From: Selaginella moellendorffii | Lineage: Eukaryota; Streptophyta; Lycopodiopsida; Selaginellales; Selaginellaceae | Assembly (NCBI RefSeq): GCF_000143415.4 | Contig: NW_003314283.1 | Location: forward strand, 923,734 to 987,733 | Direction: 5' to 3' | DNA length: 64,000 nt | In this document: piece by piece, positions 9,916 through 21,670 of the stretch | Numbering within the stretch: position 1 is the first letter of the stretch | How the letters are laid out: the number at the start of each line of letters is the position of its first letter | The notes under the pieces: model-generated | Database searches by the model: none | What the model was told of the DNA's origin: nothing | The model's input: the letters and a program-made list of their open reading frames with translations, nothing else | Made by a program: the position numbers and the translations under genes

Positions 9916-11160
9916 GTTTCAGCTCCTGCATGACAGATTTGGTTTGGTGAGTGACACTCCTCACCAAGTAGAACCCGAGAAAGCACCGTCCAAGCGGCTG
10001 CTGCTACCAGATGGGAGGTACATAGCTTACAGAGAGCTAGGGGTCAGTGTAGAAAAATCCAAGCACTCTGGATTAGTGGTACGGGGATTCACAGCTTTTA
10101 GAGAGACAGGTACCATGTCCTTTTGTGCGCCTTTTCTCTCCAACTTGTGCTAACATATGATTTTTTATGTAGGCATTCCCGGACTGAACGATTCTTTGCT
10201 GGAACAGTTTCAAGTTCGTCTGATCATATACGACTTGCCGGGATTCGGACTGAGTGATCCTAATCCCAATAGAACATTTAACTCTTCCGCACAGGACATG
10301 GAACTCATTGCCAACGCACTGAGACTCAGCGAGAGGTTTTGGTTGCTGGTACATCCTGGTGGCGGTCCCTATGCGTGGGCAGCATCAGATATATTCCAGA
10401 GCGACTATCAGGTGTGATCTGTGCTTTCTGCATTATCTAGAAAGGTAAAAACCTGAAAGAGTTGATGCGAATTTTTTAACCTGGCTTGGTTTGCATGCAC
10501 AGGTGTTGTGATGCTGGCTCCAGTTGGAAACCCGTCTAAGGCCGGGGACGTGAGTGAGATCGAGGAAGATGGAACTGATTCTGAGGAACTGTTGTCCGGA
10601 TGGAGGTTCCTAGCACGAGTTCTTGGCATCGGCCGATTTTTTCCCATTCGAAAGGAGTTGAAGAAGAAGATAACAAAGATACACAAAGGATTGTATACGA
10701 CGGTAGCTGACAAGGTAAGGAAAGGACTTTCTGTTTTCAGTTTTCAGCCATGATGCGTGTCTTTCAGGAACAAGTTTTGTTCGAGCAGAGGGAATTTATA
10801 AATTTTTGGGAGCAAAACCTTCGCTACACAGCACCAGACGCAGTCCCGAGAGCAGCAGCAGCGCCTAAACCGCCAGCGGCTGAGAGACGGAGCCACCCTG
10901 ATTTTAGCAAGTTTTTCAAGATCAGGCTCAAGTTTCCTTCAGTGCCAGTGCGTCCCGCGTTCCGACTTGTGAAGAGCTTCACAATGTGGTGGTGGCCGAG
11001 ACAAACTAAGAAGGAGCCAACGGATGATGCTGCTGTTGCTCCTGATGCTGCCGCCAGCTTTGGAACGCCGTTGCCTCCAAATCTACTGAGTGAAGCCTTC
11101 AAACTCAAGGTCGTCTTAGTCGTGGTGCTGCTGGTGATCTCGCTCTTGGTCCTCAGATAA
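9916..11160 (+). pseudogene. Decayed alpha/beta hydrolase with a novel C-terminal membrane tail
   Basis: It resembles a plant alpha/beta-hydrolase family. The exons encode a LLPDGRYIAYRELG start, an oxyanion-side RGFTAFRETG (usually HGF), IIYDLPGFGLSDP, and a nucleophile elbow reading LVHPGGGPYAW where the family has GxSGGG. The catalytic Ser codon TCT is therefore CCT. There is no in-frame ATG, because a TAG lies just upstream. A one-base shift near 10386 breaks the frame: the sense RYIPERLSG followed by VVMLAPVG is recovered only in the other phase. Introns are at about 10111-10172, 10412-10502 and 10715-10767. The last exon departs from the family and ends in a hydrophobic helix (KVVLVVVLLVISLLVLR). 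It is probably non-functional, but a reused membrane protein cannot be excluded. Confidence 0.65.
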
Positions 11161-11720
11161 CGCACCCACACCTCTCTAGAGCCGAGGTATGGTTTAACAC
11201 CTCTCATTTGTTCGCTTCGCTGTATAAAATATAGATGTCTGACACTCGAGTCTTTGTCCCGTCATCTTTTACGTTTTATCTTTTCTGCTTGCAGCAGAGA
11301 CAGACAGACACTGATGCCTCACTCCGAGACAAGAGTCGTATCAGAGGACCAAATTACACCTATGGATTGTTTTAAGCTGTCACCAGAAAGGTACTTGAAC
11401 CGCAAGTTAATTTCTCACAGTTCTTTTCCCTTCTGTAGGAGATAACGCAAGAATCTACCGCAAACATAATCTTGACTCGAGGATTGGCGCGAGACCGTCA
11501 GAAGGGATGGTGTTTATAGAGGTCACGACAAGTTTTCTGATCTTTTGTGGCAGGCACGCTGGAGTCGTGGGCCGCTAATTATTTACCCGTACAAAAGCCT
11601 CTAACTTAGAGACTTCTAAGGTGCCTTAACGAATATCCACCGGCTCGCTGGCATATATCTTCAGAGAACTGGTGTTGTGCCTTGTATTTTCTGAGCTTCT
11701 CTTTTGTGCGAGTAGTAGCC
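11161..11720. other. Intergenic, presumed promoter of the GST gene
   Basis: No coding signal. Mixed composition between the hydrolase remnant and the GST start codon. Confidence 0.5.
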
Positions 11721-12459
11721 ATGTCGAAAGACAGTGTGAAGCTCTTGAACTTCTGGCCGAGTATGTTTGGCTTGAGAGTCCACTATGCGCTGGATCTGAA
11801 AGGGGTGTCCTACGATTACCAGGAGGAGAGTTTGCTCAACAAGAGCAAGGAGCTTCTCGAGGCAAATCCAATCTACACGAAGATTCCGGTTCTCATCCAC
11901 AACGGCAAGCCTATCTGCGAGTCTCTCGTCATCGTCGACTACATTGACAGTGTGTGGCCCGGTTCTCACAAGCTCCTCCCGGAAGATCCATACGAAAAGG
12001 CTGTGGCTCGCTTCTGGGCAGATTTTGGTGACAAAAAGGTAAACTTGTTGCTTCTTCCGGGTTGATCAAAACCAGATTTTTCCTTACCAACAGCTCTATG
12101 ACGCCGGGAACCGACTCATACGAGCTATGGGGGAGGAGCACAAGAAAGCCGGCGAGGACTTCAAGTGGGCTCTGATGAAAATCGATGAAGCTCTCGGCAC
12201 CATCGCTCCAGGCAAGCCTTTCTTTGGCGGCGACGCTATGAACTTTGCAGATGTTGGTCTGGCTCCATTCATCTGCTGGTTCAAGGGCTACCAGAAAGTG
12301 GGAGGATTCGTGCTTCCAGGCCCGGAAGAATGGCCCAATCTCCACAAGTGGGTAGACGCTGTAAATTCCGTGGACGCGATCAAGAAATCCACTCCAAGCC
12401 CAGACAAGGTTGCTGAATTCGCTGAGGTTATCAGGAAGCGAGTTCTCGGGGCTGCCTAA
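11721..12459 (+). CDS. Tau-class glutathione S-transferase
   Basis: Catalyses conjugation of glutathione to electrophiles in the cytosol, and some tau enzymes act as glutathione peroxidases. Two exons, 11721-12038 and 12094-12459, with a 55-base intron, give 227 residues, which is the usual tau length and two-exon layout. The N-terminal thioredoxin-fold domain has the catalytic Ser site WPSMFGLRV (Ser near residue 13), LKGVSYDY, KIPVLIHNGKPICES and IVDYID. The C-terminal helical domain has the conserved Trp/Phe and FADVGLAPF segments. ATG at 11721 is the first that gives the standard tau N-terminus. The frame is intact. The tau class is firm, but the number within the family is not assignable. 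Confidence 0.95.
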
Positions 12460-13426
12460 AACACTGACGGTTTTCAAGATACATGCTGTTTTCGATTCAT
12501 CATCTCGATGGGTAAACAATAAAAAGTACTTCAAATAAAGAACGTCTCTGACAGGTTCTTGCTCCAGAAATTTCGTCGAACGGCGATTTTTTACTACCGT
12601 CAACACATCAACACTTGCATTCTCTCTCTCTCTCTCTCATTCACAATAGTGTCCATGTGGCAGTTTTCTATTGGTTTATCTTTAAATATACATCCCATTG
12701 CAATGGGTGCCCCATGGATGCTAGCCCGATGGGTGGATGATAAAGTATAAAAACATTTAGTTTACAATCGCAAATGAAAAGAGAGATCCAGATAGGGGTA
12801 ACATATCTGGAAGTGGGGGATGGGGGATATTTATTTATATGGCCCTTGGGGAGGAGCTGGGGTTGTCCCACTTTGTTTGATATCGATACCGACTGTGAGG
12901 ATGGAGTAGAGGTAGAAAGAGTTTTAACTTGTCTGCTTCAATCCAGATTTCTTCGTTTGATCCCATCTATCCAGTTTTTCTGCTTGTGAATTGCCAATCT
13001 TGGAGTGGAGGACAATGCATTTTTCGAGTAGCAGCAGCAACGCTCTCACTCATCATGGCTTTTAGCTTTCACTCTTCTGGTCATCCATATCATGGGACTC
13101 TTTCTCTTGCATCGCCCAGAAGAGGTGACTTCCAAGCTCCACACGACTCCACAGTTGATTCACATGCTCATCCACCAGTGCCCCGTGCTTGTCATCCGTG
13201 CAAGCTCTTGCTGTGTGAGCCTAGTTGTGAGGGAGCTCTTCTCCAAGCATAACATGGGTCATTGCTATGGGCACCCATCTGTGGCATAAGGATTGGATAT
13301 TAATAAAATATCCTATGCCTGTGTTTTTGATACTCATATTACACATGGACCAATAACAGCCAGACACATATTGTGAATGAAATATGCCACTGTAATTTCT
13401 ACCTTTTTATGAATTACATGTTACAT

Positions 13427-13472
<46 letters not shown>

Positions 13473-15583
13473 GTCTCTTGTGTGTGTTAGGATTAGCCTT
13501 TTTATTAAAATCTTATCTTTTAAATTCTCCTTTTATGTTTATGGAAGCTTCTGTTTAGAAATATGTTTTACAAATTTACATAAACAACTATAAACTAAAA
13601 GTATAGAAATAGTAATGAGAAGCTAACACTTTGTTACTATATGATTAAACAAACACTCTCCAGAAATCTTTTATTCATTGCTGAATGTTCTTTTAAAGGT
13701 TAATTCTTGCCTAAATTATAACATTTCATAATTTTGAATTTTTATTATTTTCATTATTGTGCATACATCTATATATGGCAAAACCTTTTATGTATAACAA
13801 ATACTTACCACATTGCTATTGTTTTCATATTTATTAGCTTAAACTTTTACTACCTAATAGTTTTATATATTTAACAAAGTAGCTCAAGTTAAATTCTTTT
13901 CCTATACAGATATATATTAAAGATATATGTTATAATTTTTTTTATTTTCTTATATAAAAATTACTTTAATTTTATAGAGGTTAAGAAAACATTAAAAATT
14001 GCCAATTTTGAGGAGCTCTACCTCTGAAATGAATATTGTTTATGTTTTAATTATTTTAATTAATATTTAATTTTTATTATCAATTAATATCAATTATTAT
14101 CAATTATCAAGGTACACTTTGGGCCTCACAATACTTAATTTAAGATTTTTTAAATTAATTATTGTGAGGTCCAAAGTGTATGGCTACAATGTGTATACTA
14201 ATATTAGTGTAATAGGATTTTGATAGCTGTTGGATTGGTTTCAATCTAAACCAGTTGTTCCTCTATATAAAATGGGTTTTTGGGCTAATTAATATGCACA
14301 TTTTTATATTCAATTTCCATATTCCATACACTCACATTGTTGGAGATGAGGGGCAATTTTGATTGTCCCTAAGAAGTGTTTGAATTTAGGATTTTAATTT
14401 AGATATAGCTTTTGTATTGTTTATCTCCCTTTCCTTATAACTTTTTCAAATTTTTTTTTTTGCTTTTTTTTTTTTGTTCATCTTCATTGCAAAGTAGCAG
14501 CCTCTTATTTCTTTGACTTTAAAGTAGTAGTTGTTGCAGTTGCTCAATGCTATATGGTAATAATTGAATAATCAACTCAATTGATAGTGGCATTTACAAC
14601 ATATGGTATAGCTCCTCTTGCTTTTGATGCCAATCCTCGCATTTGGTTAAAATTCTTCTATATGAGTCTTGGGAATGATGTGTACCATTAGTTAGATCAC
14701 TTTATAGTGATTGCCACATATCATTCTTGGGATAATACTTTACATTTGCATGAGTTTTCTATGTGTCTCCAAGGGATAGTGTTACAATAGTATAATGGTT
14801 TGAATGCAATCACTTGTGAAAATTAAAGCAATGTAGATGGCAACATGTGGCAATAGGCTAAGCAATAAAAGATAAACTCGAACCAACACAGAAAAAATAA
14901 TAAGAAACCCTTTGTTACAAAAATGAGTTTGGAAAGTAAACATTTGATGAACTAGAACCAAGTGAACCCTTTAATGATACTCCTGAAAGAAAGATGGAGG
15001 GGTCACTGATTTATTTGTGTAAGATCCTTTTGTTATTTGAGTGACTCGGTGTCTAGTCCTTCTATTGCAACAACACCAACAAGACGTTGTTGACACCAAG
15101 GTCTCCACTTAGGAAATGGAAGTCACCAATCTGAAAAATGCTAACAACGCTAATAAATGTGACCAACTTCATCACACCTAACAGTGGATATCACGGCCAT
15201 GACCATGTCCTTGCCCTTATCTTTGAACTCAAGCAGCAACAATATCAACCTTAATTAGAACATGACTATCTCCCACAAAAAGTGAAGCTAAAAGATGTGC
15301 AACAAGAAGTGGAAGAGACAATGTTTTATAACGTTATGCCAAGTAAAGAGCATCGTAAAGGGTGGCTGGAGCAAGTGTATACACAAGTTTTACAAAATCT
15401 TAATGAAGTGTTAACCACAACATTCTTAATTTGATCCACTTCGATATATTTGGCTCCGTAAGAAGCAAAAGGCTTTGGAAACAAATACCAACCTACATCA
15501 CTGACTCAGATGGCTCTTAATAAAAATGATACAATTTTTGGAAGGCATCATCACAATCATTGGCATATTCAATCTCAACTAAC
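12460..15583. other. Long AT-rich intergenic tract without recognisable genes
   Basis: Contains CT dinucleotide runs at about 12622-12640 and 13431-13467, poly-T near 14450-14475, and a strong inverted repeat listed separately. Open frames are short and compositionally random. 15007-15583 has a transposon-like texture but no identifiable domain. Confidence 0.55.
14113..14180. repeat. Inverted repeat, 20-bp arms (hairpin)
   Basis: The left arm TACACTTTGGGCCTCACAAT (14113-14132) is complementary to the right arm ATTGTGAGGTCCAAAGTGTA (14161-14180) with one mismatch. The AT-rich loop between them is partly self-complementary. It could be a fold-back (MITE) end or a structured transcript element. 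Confidence 0.75.
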
Positions 15584-17169
15584 AATATTCTTTCTTTACT
15601 GCCACAACGGTAGAAGGTTAATATTGTTGGACCCTTTATTAGTTTCCACCTAAGCTAGTTGAGAAATTGGTCATCACATGTGCATTTAGACCAAAAGGGC
15701 ATTAAGGAAGGAAATCCTAAGTTGTCATTTAGTCAAGCATATTTGACACAATAATGAAAAATTCATGTTATTAGCTTGCACTTGTTAGTGTTGGGAACCC
15801 TTGCAATATTGAACTTGGTCCCTCAATATTCACTAGATGATAGTTTACCATGTTTGCTAAACACCCTCGCTATCACACCTTATGTTAGTACCATTTGATG
15901 AATAGTGGTGAAGTGTTATACCATTGTGTCTAAGCTTGTTATTGAAGATTTGGGTTACAATGCTCAATTCTTTTTCAGGGAATCTAACTTTTTAGTTTGG
16001 TTGGAAAGAGAGTGGCATGAGTTTGTCTATGTTATGAACAAAAGTTAGTGGTCTTGAGTATTGTATATCTTTATCAGTGGGATGTGGCATTTATATTGCA
16101 TTTTGTTGAATCAAGTTAGCATTTGATACTCATGTAAGCTTTTGAAGTAATAATGTAGGCATGCTCATGGTGTTGCTTAATTGATAATCAAGTCATTGTG
16201 ATTTTTATATTATATCCATGTGATAATGAGTAATATGTTTACGAAGTTGCTTGGTTAAATGATGATCAACCCCAAAATGGTTGATGGTGAAGCTAATCGA
16301 CTTACATATAGTAGTATTGAAGTAGTTTTAACTAAGTTTTAAATAGTGATCCATTATGCTAAGCTTCCATCAGTACCTTGTTTCTTTGAGGGGTTGTCTA
16401 TTAAGGTGTTGGAAAAGGGTTGTAGCATTCATTTGCTATAATTCGTCAGTTAATCCATTAGCACTTTGAATAGATTGTTGGATGGAGAAGATGTATAGTT
16501 AAGGCATTAACTTTGCTAGCACTTATGCTGGTAGAGATGACATTATTTTGTTGAGTGATGAGAAACTTTCTTTAGAGCTTGATTTTGTATATCATTTTTC
16601 TTGTTAGTGTTTTGGCTTTATATTGGATCTTGAAAGTGATTGATAAAGAGTATTAGTGCAATATAGATATTTAAAGATATGGTCTTCATGATCAAGCTTT
16701 AGATGTTCATTTTGCATTTTGTGGATGTCAGTGTTAGATGTTGGAAATATGGGTAAAGATGTTCAATGCTTAGACATACTATTAAATCATAAAAATTAGT
16801 GTTAAAGTGAACCTATATGAAGTTGTTAGTAGGAGGAAGTTGGTTGTCTTGAAAGTTTGTATTCCTAGAATGGAGTCATTCTTTCTCTAGGATGGAAACT
16901 TTTCCACAAATTTTTTTAAGCTTTTCCAATGGCTGATCTATTGATCACTTTGCTCAAAAACCATTCTGTTTTCATAAGCCTGTACAAACTAGTAAAAGGG
17001 TTAGAATTGACTTTGGTTAGCCTAAACCTTAGTAGGTAGTTTGTATGATGGGATGCTAACTTTTGAAGCTAAAACAATTGAGTTGCATAGAATTTAAAGT
17101 TAGTATAAAAAAGTGGCCATTATGCTTTTCTAAAAAGGTGACCCTTGTGCCTTTCTTTTATAGTGTTGT
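15584..17169 (+). mobile_element. Older truncated copy of the non-coding LTR element, left part
   Basis: 15584-15893 matches part of the LTR of the 17170-29118 element, including TATTCTTTCTTTACTGCC and the segment from TTAGCTTGCACTTG to CTCGCTATCA. 15894-17169 matches that element's internal region at about 19070-20385. A deletion joins mid-LTR directly to mid-internal sequence. This copy is cut at 17169 by the younger insertion and resumes at 29119. Confidence 0.8.
17165..17169. repeat. Target site duplication GTTGT (left)
   Basis: Five bases immediately before the TG of the left LTR. They are identical to 29119-29123 immediately after the CA of the right LTR. Confidence 0.85.
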
Positions 17170-18320
17170 TGTCACGAATGTGACTTTAGGTATCAAAAGT
17201 TATCTGTCAGCTAGTCCTTTCGGATATTCTTTCTTTACTGCCACAACGGCAAGAGGTCGGTATTACTAAACCTGTTAGTAGTTCCCACTTGAGGTAGTTG
17301 AGAAACTGGTCAATGAACATGCACTTAAATTGGATAAACATAAAGTAGGAACCCTATGTGTTTTTTGCTGAGCATACTTGGCCTGGTTTGAGAAATTTAT
17401 GTCATTAGCTTGCACTTGCTAGTGTCAAGAACCCCCGTGATATTGAGCTTAGTCCCTCAATATCACTAAATGATAGCTTACCATGTCCGTCAAACACTCT
17501 CGCTATCATGCCCTTTGTGTTAGTTTCATTTCGGTCCCAAAAACTATTTATGGAAAGTGTCTAGATTCGCTCATTTAGCACATCTATGGAATGTAGAGAT
17601 TGTTTTGAACACAATGGTGTTCATCCCATGTCTAAATTCACAATCTAAGGACATTCCATGTTTAATAAGTTTTGAGCTTGTCCTAGAGACTAAATCCTAA
17701 TACTAAAGAAAGTTTGGGGTGAAAGCCCAAAGCATGTGTTCCTCAAGGGGGGGGGGGGGGGCGGGTGCTATGAGGGATCCAAATATATAGTAGGGATATT
17801 GGGTAGGTCGGGCATGGCTGACCAACCTGAGGCATAGTTTAGCTTCTACTTGCATACCTGTCCTTGTTCTATGTCTGGCTTGGGTCTAAGTTTAAGTTCC
17901 ATTCCATGCTAGTTGGTGGAATACCCATATCCTTGTGTTAGGCCACCAGTATGCCGAAATAGTGCCAGACTCTGTTTGGCTCCGTTTTGCATGTTGGTCC
18001 TGGCATTGGGATGCTAAATACTTTAGGACTATTCTAAGTCGCTCTGTGCTCCTGTCCCTTTGCTCCTTAGGCTATATGCTCGGGAGTCATTCCATACTCT
18101 AGTGCCATCACTCCTTGGCTCCATGCTTGGGAGTTTGGCACCAGTCCTTCATTCAGTGGCCTAAGGCCTTGAAACTCGGATTCCACACCACTGTCCTTTA
18201 GACATGTGGCATGTGTCACGTGGCATATGACACATAGCACATGAAGGGTTTAGGTTCTGCTTCGTGGTTATCCTACGGTAAATCACCATAGGATAAAAGG
18301 TAAAAACCACATGCACTACA
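17170..18320 (+). repeat. Left LTR of the LARD-like element (1151 bp)
   Basis: Starts TGTCACGAATGTGA and ends CACATGCACTACA. It aligns with 28012-29118 through most of its length. A G-run at about 17747-17762 differs in length from its partner, as expected for slippage. The right copy also lacks short segments, such as part of the CATGTGGCATGTG repeat near 18200. Confidence 0.85.
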
Positions 18321-18322
18321 TT

Positions 18323-18333
18323 TGGTATCAGAG
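18323..18333 (+). promoter_or_regulatory. Primer binding site, tRNA-iMet type
   Basis: TGGTATCAGAG, two bases after the LTR end, matches the common plant LTR-retrotransposon primer site complementary to the 3' end of initiator tRNA-Met. Confidence 0.85.
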
Positions 18334-21208
18334 GATGAGTCTCGGAAGATGAATCTTAGAGAGTACTATCCAATGAGATTGGGCAACTAATCTTGTTGCA
18401 TACGTAGAGATGAAATGATGATCCAAGTGGGAACATGTCTGGGTGCAAAGGCTTCACAATCATTCCTTAAGTATAAATTTTGGTTGCCTTTTGTACCATA
18501 ATAATGTGAGCTTGCTCTTGGGCTCATAAGAGGGATTGAGTTATTCCGTTTGCATGAGTTTGCACTTGGGCTCGTAAGTGTGGCATATTAGCAACTCAAG
18601 GTTACATTTTGAGTTAGCAGGATTAATGTTAGCCTATCAGTGGTTCTTTAAGTTGTTCTATATACCATGGGTGAAAGTAAACCTTCCCTAGGTTTGCTAT
18701 GAGTGGCAAATATGCTAGTCCGTAACTGTTTAGCATGGCACTAGTGGATCCTTCCTAGGCATGATTACAAGTGAAACAACCAAGACTGTAGGGATTGGTC
18801 TATTAATTCAAGTAATCATTGCCGTGCTCTCTCATAAACTTTTCTTGGATTGGACTAAAGGTAGTGCAAACGCAAGCTTGAGGTTTAGTAAAAAATGAGA
18901 CCAAATAGAGAGTTGTCAAAGACAAAGGATCAAACACATAAATCATTTTCTCTTCTTGGAGAGATGATTTGCAACGAGGTGTTAACTCATTACTCGTGTT
19001 CATAATATGCAATCAAAAGTCCCTACCTTGATGCATGTTGGAAATGATAATCTTGCAAAAGGTGAGTTGTGGGATGGATAGTGGTGAAGCGCTAAACCAT
19101 TTTGTTTAGGTTTACTATTGAAGGTTGGGGTTACAATGCTCAATTATTCTTTGGAGAACCTTGCTATTGCTCTTTGAATAACTTGGTGTTGGATTAGTTT
19201 TGAGTTTGGTTAGAAAGAGAGTGGCATGAGCTTGTCCATGTTGTGAACAAAAGTTAGTGGTGTTAGGTGTTATAAATCTCTATCGGTAGAGTGTGGCATT
19301 TATGTTGCATTTTGTTAAATCGAGTTGACACTTGATACTCACATAAACCTTTGAAATAATGACATGTGTGTTGCTCGTGGTGTTGCTCAATTGATGATCA
19401 AGTCATTGTGATACTTATATCATATCCATATGATAGTGAGCAATGTGTTTACAAAATTGCTTGGGTAAATGATAATCAACCCCAAAGTGGTTGATGGTGA
19501 AGCTAGTCTACTTGTATGAAATAGCATTGTAGTAGCTTTGACTGAATTCTCAATGGTGGTCCATTATGCTAAGTTTATGTTGGTACCTTATTTCATGAGG
19601 AATTTGCCCATAACGTGTTGGAAAGGGTTGAAGCATTCATTTGCTAAAGCTCGTCAACTGATCCATTAGCACTTGGAGTAAATTGTTGAATGGAAAAATG
19701 CGTAGTTAAGACATTGACATCACTAACACTTGTGCTAATGGAAATGACATTGTTATGTTGAGTGATGAGGAGTTTTTCCTTAGATCTTGATGTTTCATGT
19801 CATTTTTCTTATTAGTGTTTTGGTTTTACATTAGATTTTGAAGGTGGTTGAAAAAGAGTGTTAGTGCAATGTGGATATCCGAGGATATAGTCTTCATGAT
19901 CAAGCCTTAGATGTTCATTTTGCAATTTATGGATGTCGGTGTTGGATGTCGGAAATATGGGCAAGATGTTCGATGTTTAAGCATACTATGGGTTTTGAGA
20001 ATTTGTGTTAAGGTGAACCTATATGAAGTTGTTGGTAGTAGGAAGTTGGTTGAGTCTTGGAAGTTTGTATTTCTATACTGAGAGTATTCTTTCTCTGAGA
20101 TGGAAAACTTTTTATAAATTTTCTTAGACTTTTCCAATGGCTGATCTATTGATCATTTTGTCCGAAAACCATTCCATTTTTGTAAGCTAGTACAAACTAG
20201 TGAAGGGGTTAGAGTTGACTTCAGTTGGTTTAGATCTTAGTAGGTAGTTTGTATGATGAGATCTAAAAGGGATGTTGACTTTTGGGGCTAAGGCAATTAA
20301 GTTAGATAGAATCTGGAGTTGGTGTAAAAAAATGTCTATTGTGCTTTTCTAAAAAGGTGACCTTTGTGCCTTTCTTTTGTAGCGTTATGCTTAGTGGCAA
20401 GTTGCACCTTGCATTTCATTAAATTTTATGAGAGTAGTGAGCTCTTACTGATTTTTACTTGGTCTGGGTGGCTCTGCCCCTTGGCTAAAGATAGTGATGT
20501 CTATCTTAGTTGTTTAAGGTTGAGATGTTGGTACCTGTACTATAGTTTTGTCTATAAGGAGGTTGTGTACCAATATGAGTCTATCTCATAGTCTTCATTT
20601 TAATTTCGACTAAGTGTTGATCATGTATAACTAGCCTCTTCAAGGCATGCTTAGAGCTATTGGCTAAATGCATTAATGAGTTTATTGCGGTTGAGTTGGA
20701 TTCGAGTGGTTATTTAGTTATACTTGTCCATGAACCTTTATTTGAGGTATTACATTCATGTTAGACGAGTATAGAACTCGATGGCATGAGTTTAGTGTTG
20801 GGTCTTGTGAAGGCAAGTTGAAACAGTGATTGTTAGTTGCTTGCGACTAGTGATTGCTTGTAAACTTTGTTGAGGACTGTTGACACTTTCTTTGCTCGAT
20901 GAAGATTTATCAGTGATAGGTTTGTTTTACCGAATGGTGTTGCAGAGGATCGTGTCATTAGACTTATATGGGTTTCCATATTAGCATATGACTCTACCTT
21001 TGTTGATATCATTTGGTTGCGTTTAGTTCATAGTGTTAGATTTCATTAAGTCTTGGATGTGGTGATTCACTCCTTGATGAAGTGTTATATGTAGCTGAGT
21101 AATGTTGAAGAACTAGTCTCAGATACTGATTAAAGTATCTTCAACTTTAGTTAGCTTAGTTAAGGCATTTTGGCATGTTAGCTTCGATATTAAAGTTAGT
21201 ATTTACAT

Positions 21209-21213
21209 CTGGC
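21209..21213. repeat. Target site duplication CTGGC (left)
   Basis: Matches 26777-26781 exactly and flanks the nested gypsy element. Confidence 0.85.
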
Positions 21214-21573
21214 TGTTAGGAATTTCCCAATTCTTGCCACATTCCTGATTCTCGCCGGGTTCTTGACCTACAGACCACATTCTTGACTCTCGAGACACTT
21301 CCCTATTCCTGACTCTCTAATTTCCCATACGATTCCTGAGTCTTGAGCCACATTCCTGATGATGACATGATGCCTCCTCGACCTCAACTATATTTAAGCT
21401 ATCTTCGATCCAAGAGTGGTGGAGCTTCATCAACTATAGTATATATAAGTGAGCTTTGTTCCATTTCTCCACAATCTAAATCAATGCCAATCTAAGGCCC
21501 TTTCTTCGTTTCCACTAGCTTTTTTCTTTGTCTTTTGCATTTTCCAATCTTGATCTTGTTGGGGGTCTTGATA
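21214..21573 (+). repeat. Left LTR of the gypsy element (360 bp)
   Basis: Begins TGTTAGGAATT and ends TTGATA, where the right LTR has TTGACA, so the terminal CA is mutated. It contains a TATA-like CTATATTTAAGC near 21388, a plausible promoter. Confidence 0.85.
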
Positions 21574-21670
21574 GTTTGATTCAAATTGTGTTTTTTTCAT
21601 TTTTGCTTTAGCTCATTTTGATTGTTTGACTGCCTTTGCCTTTTTTCCCCCTTTTTATTTCTTCTTGCCG

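Noticed and set aside
17747-17762. Long G-run as a possible G-quadruplex control element
   Set aside because: It lies inside an LTR, and the partner LTR has a shorter run, so slippage explains it.
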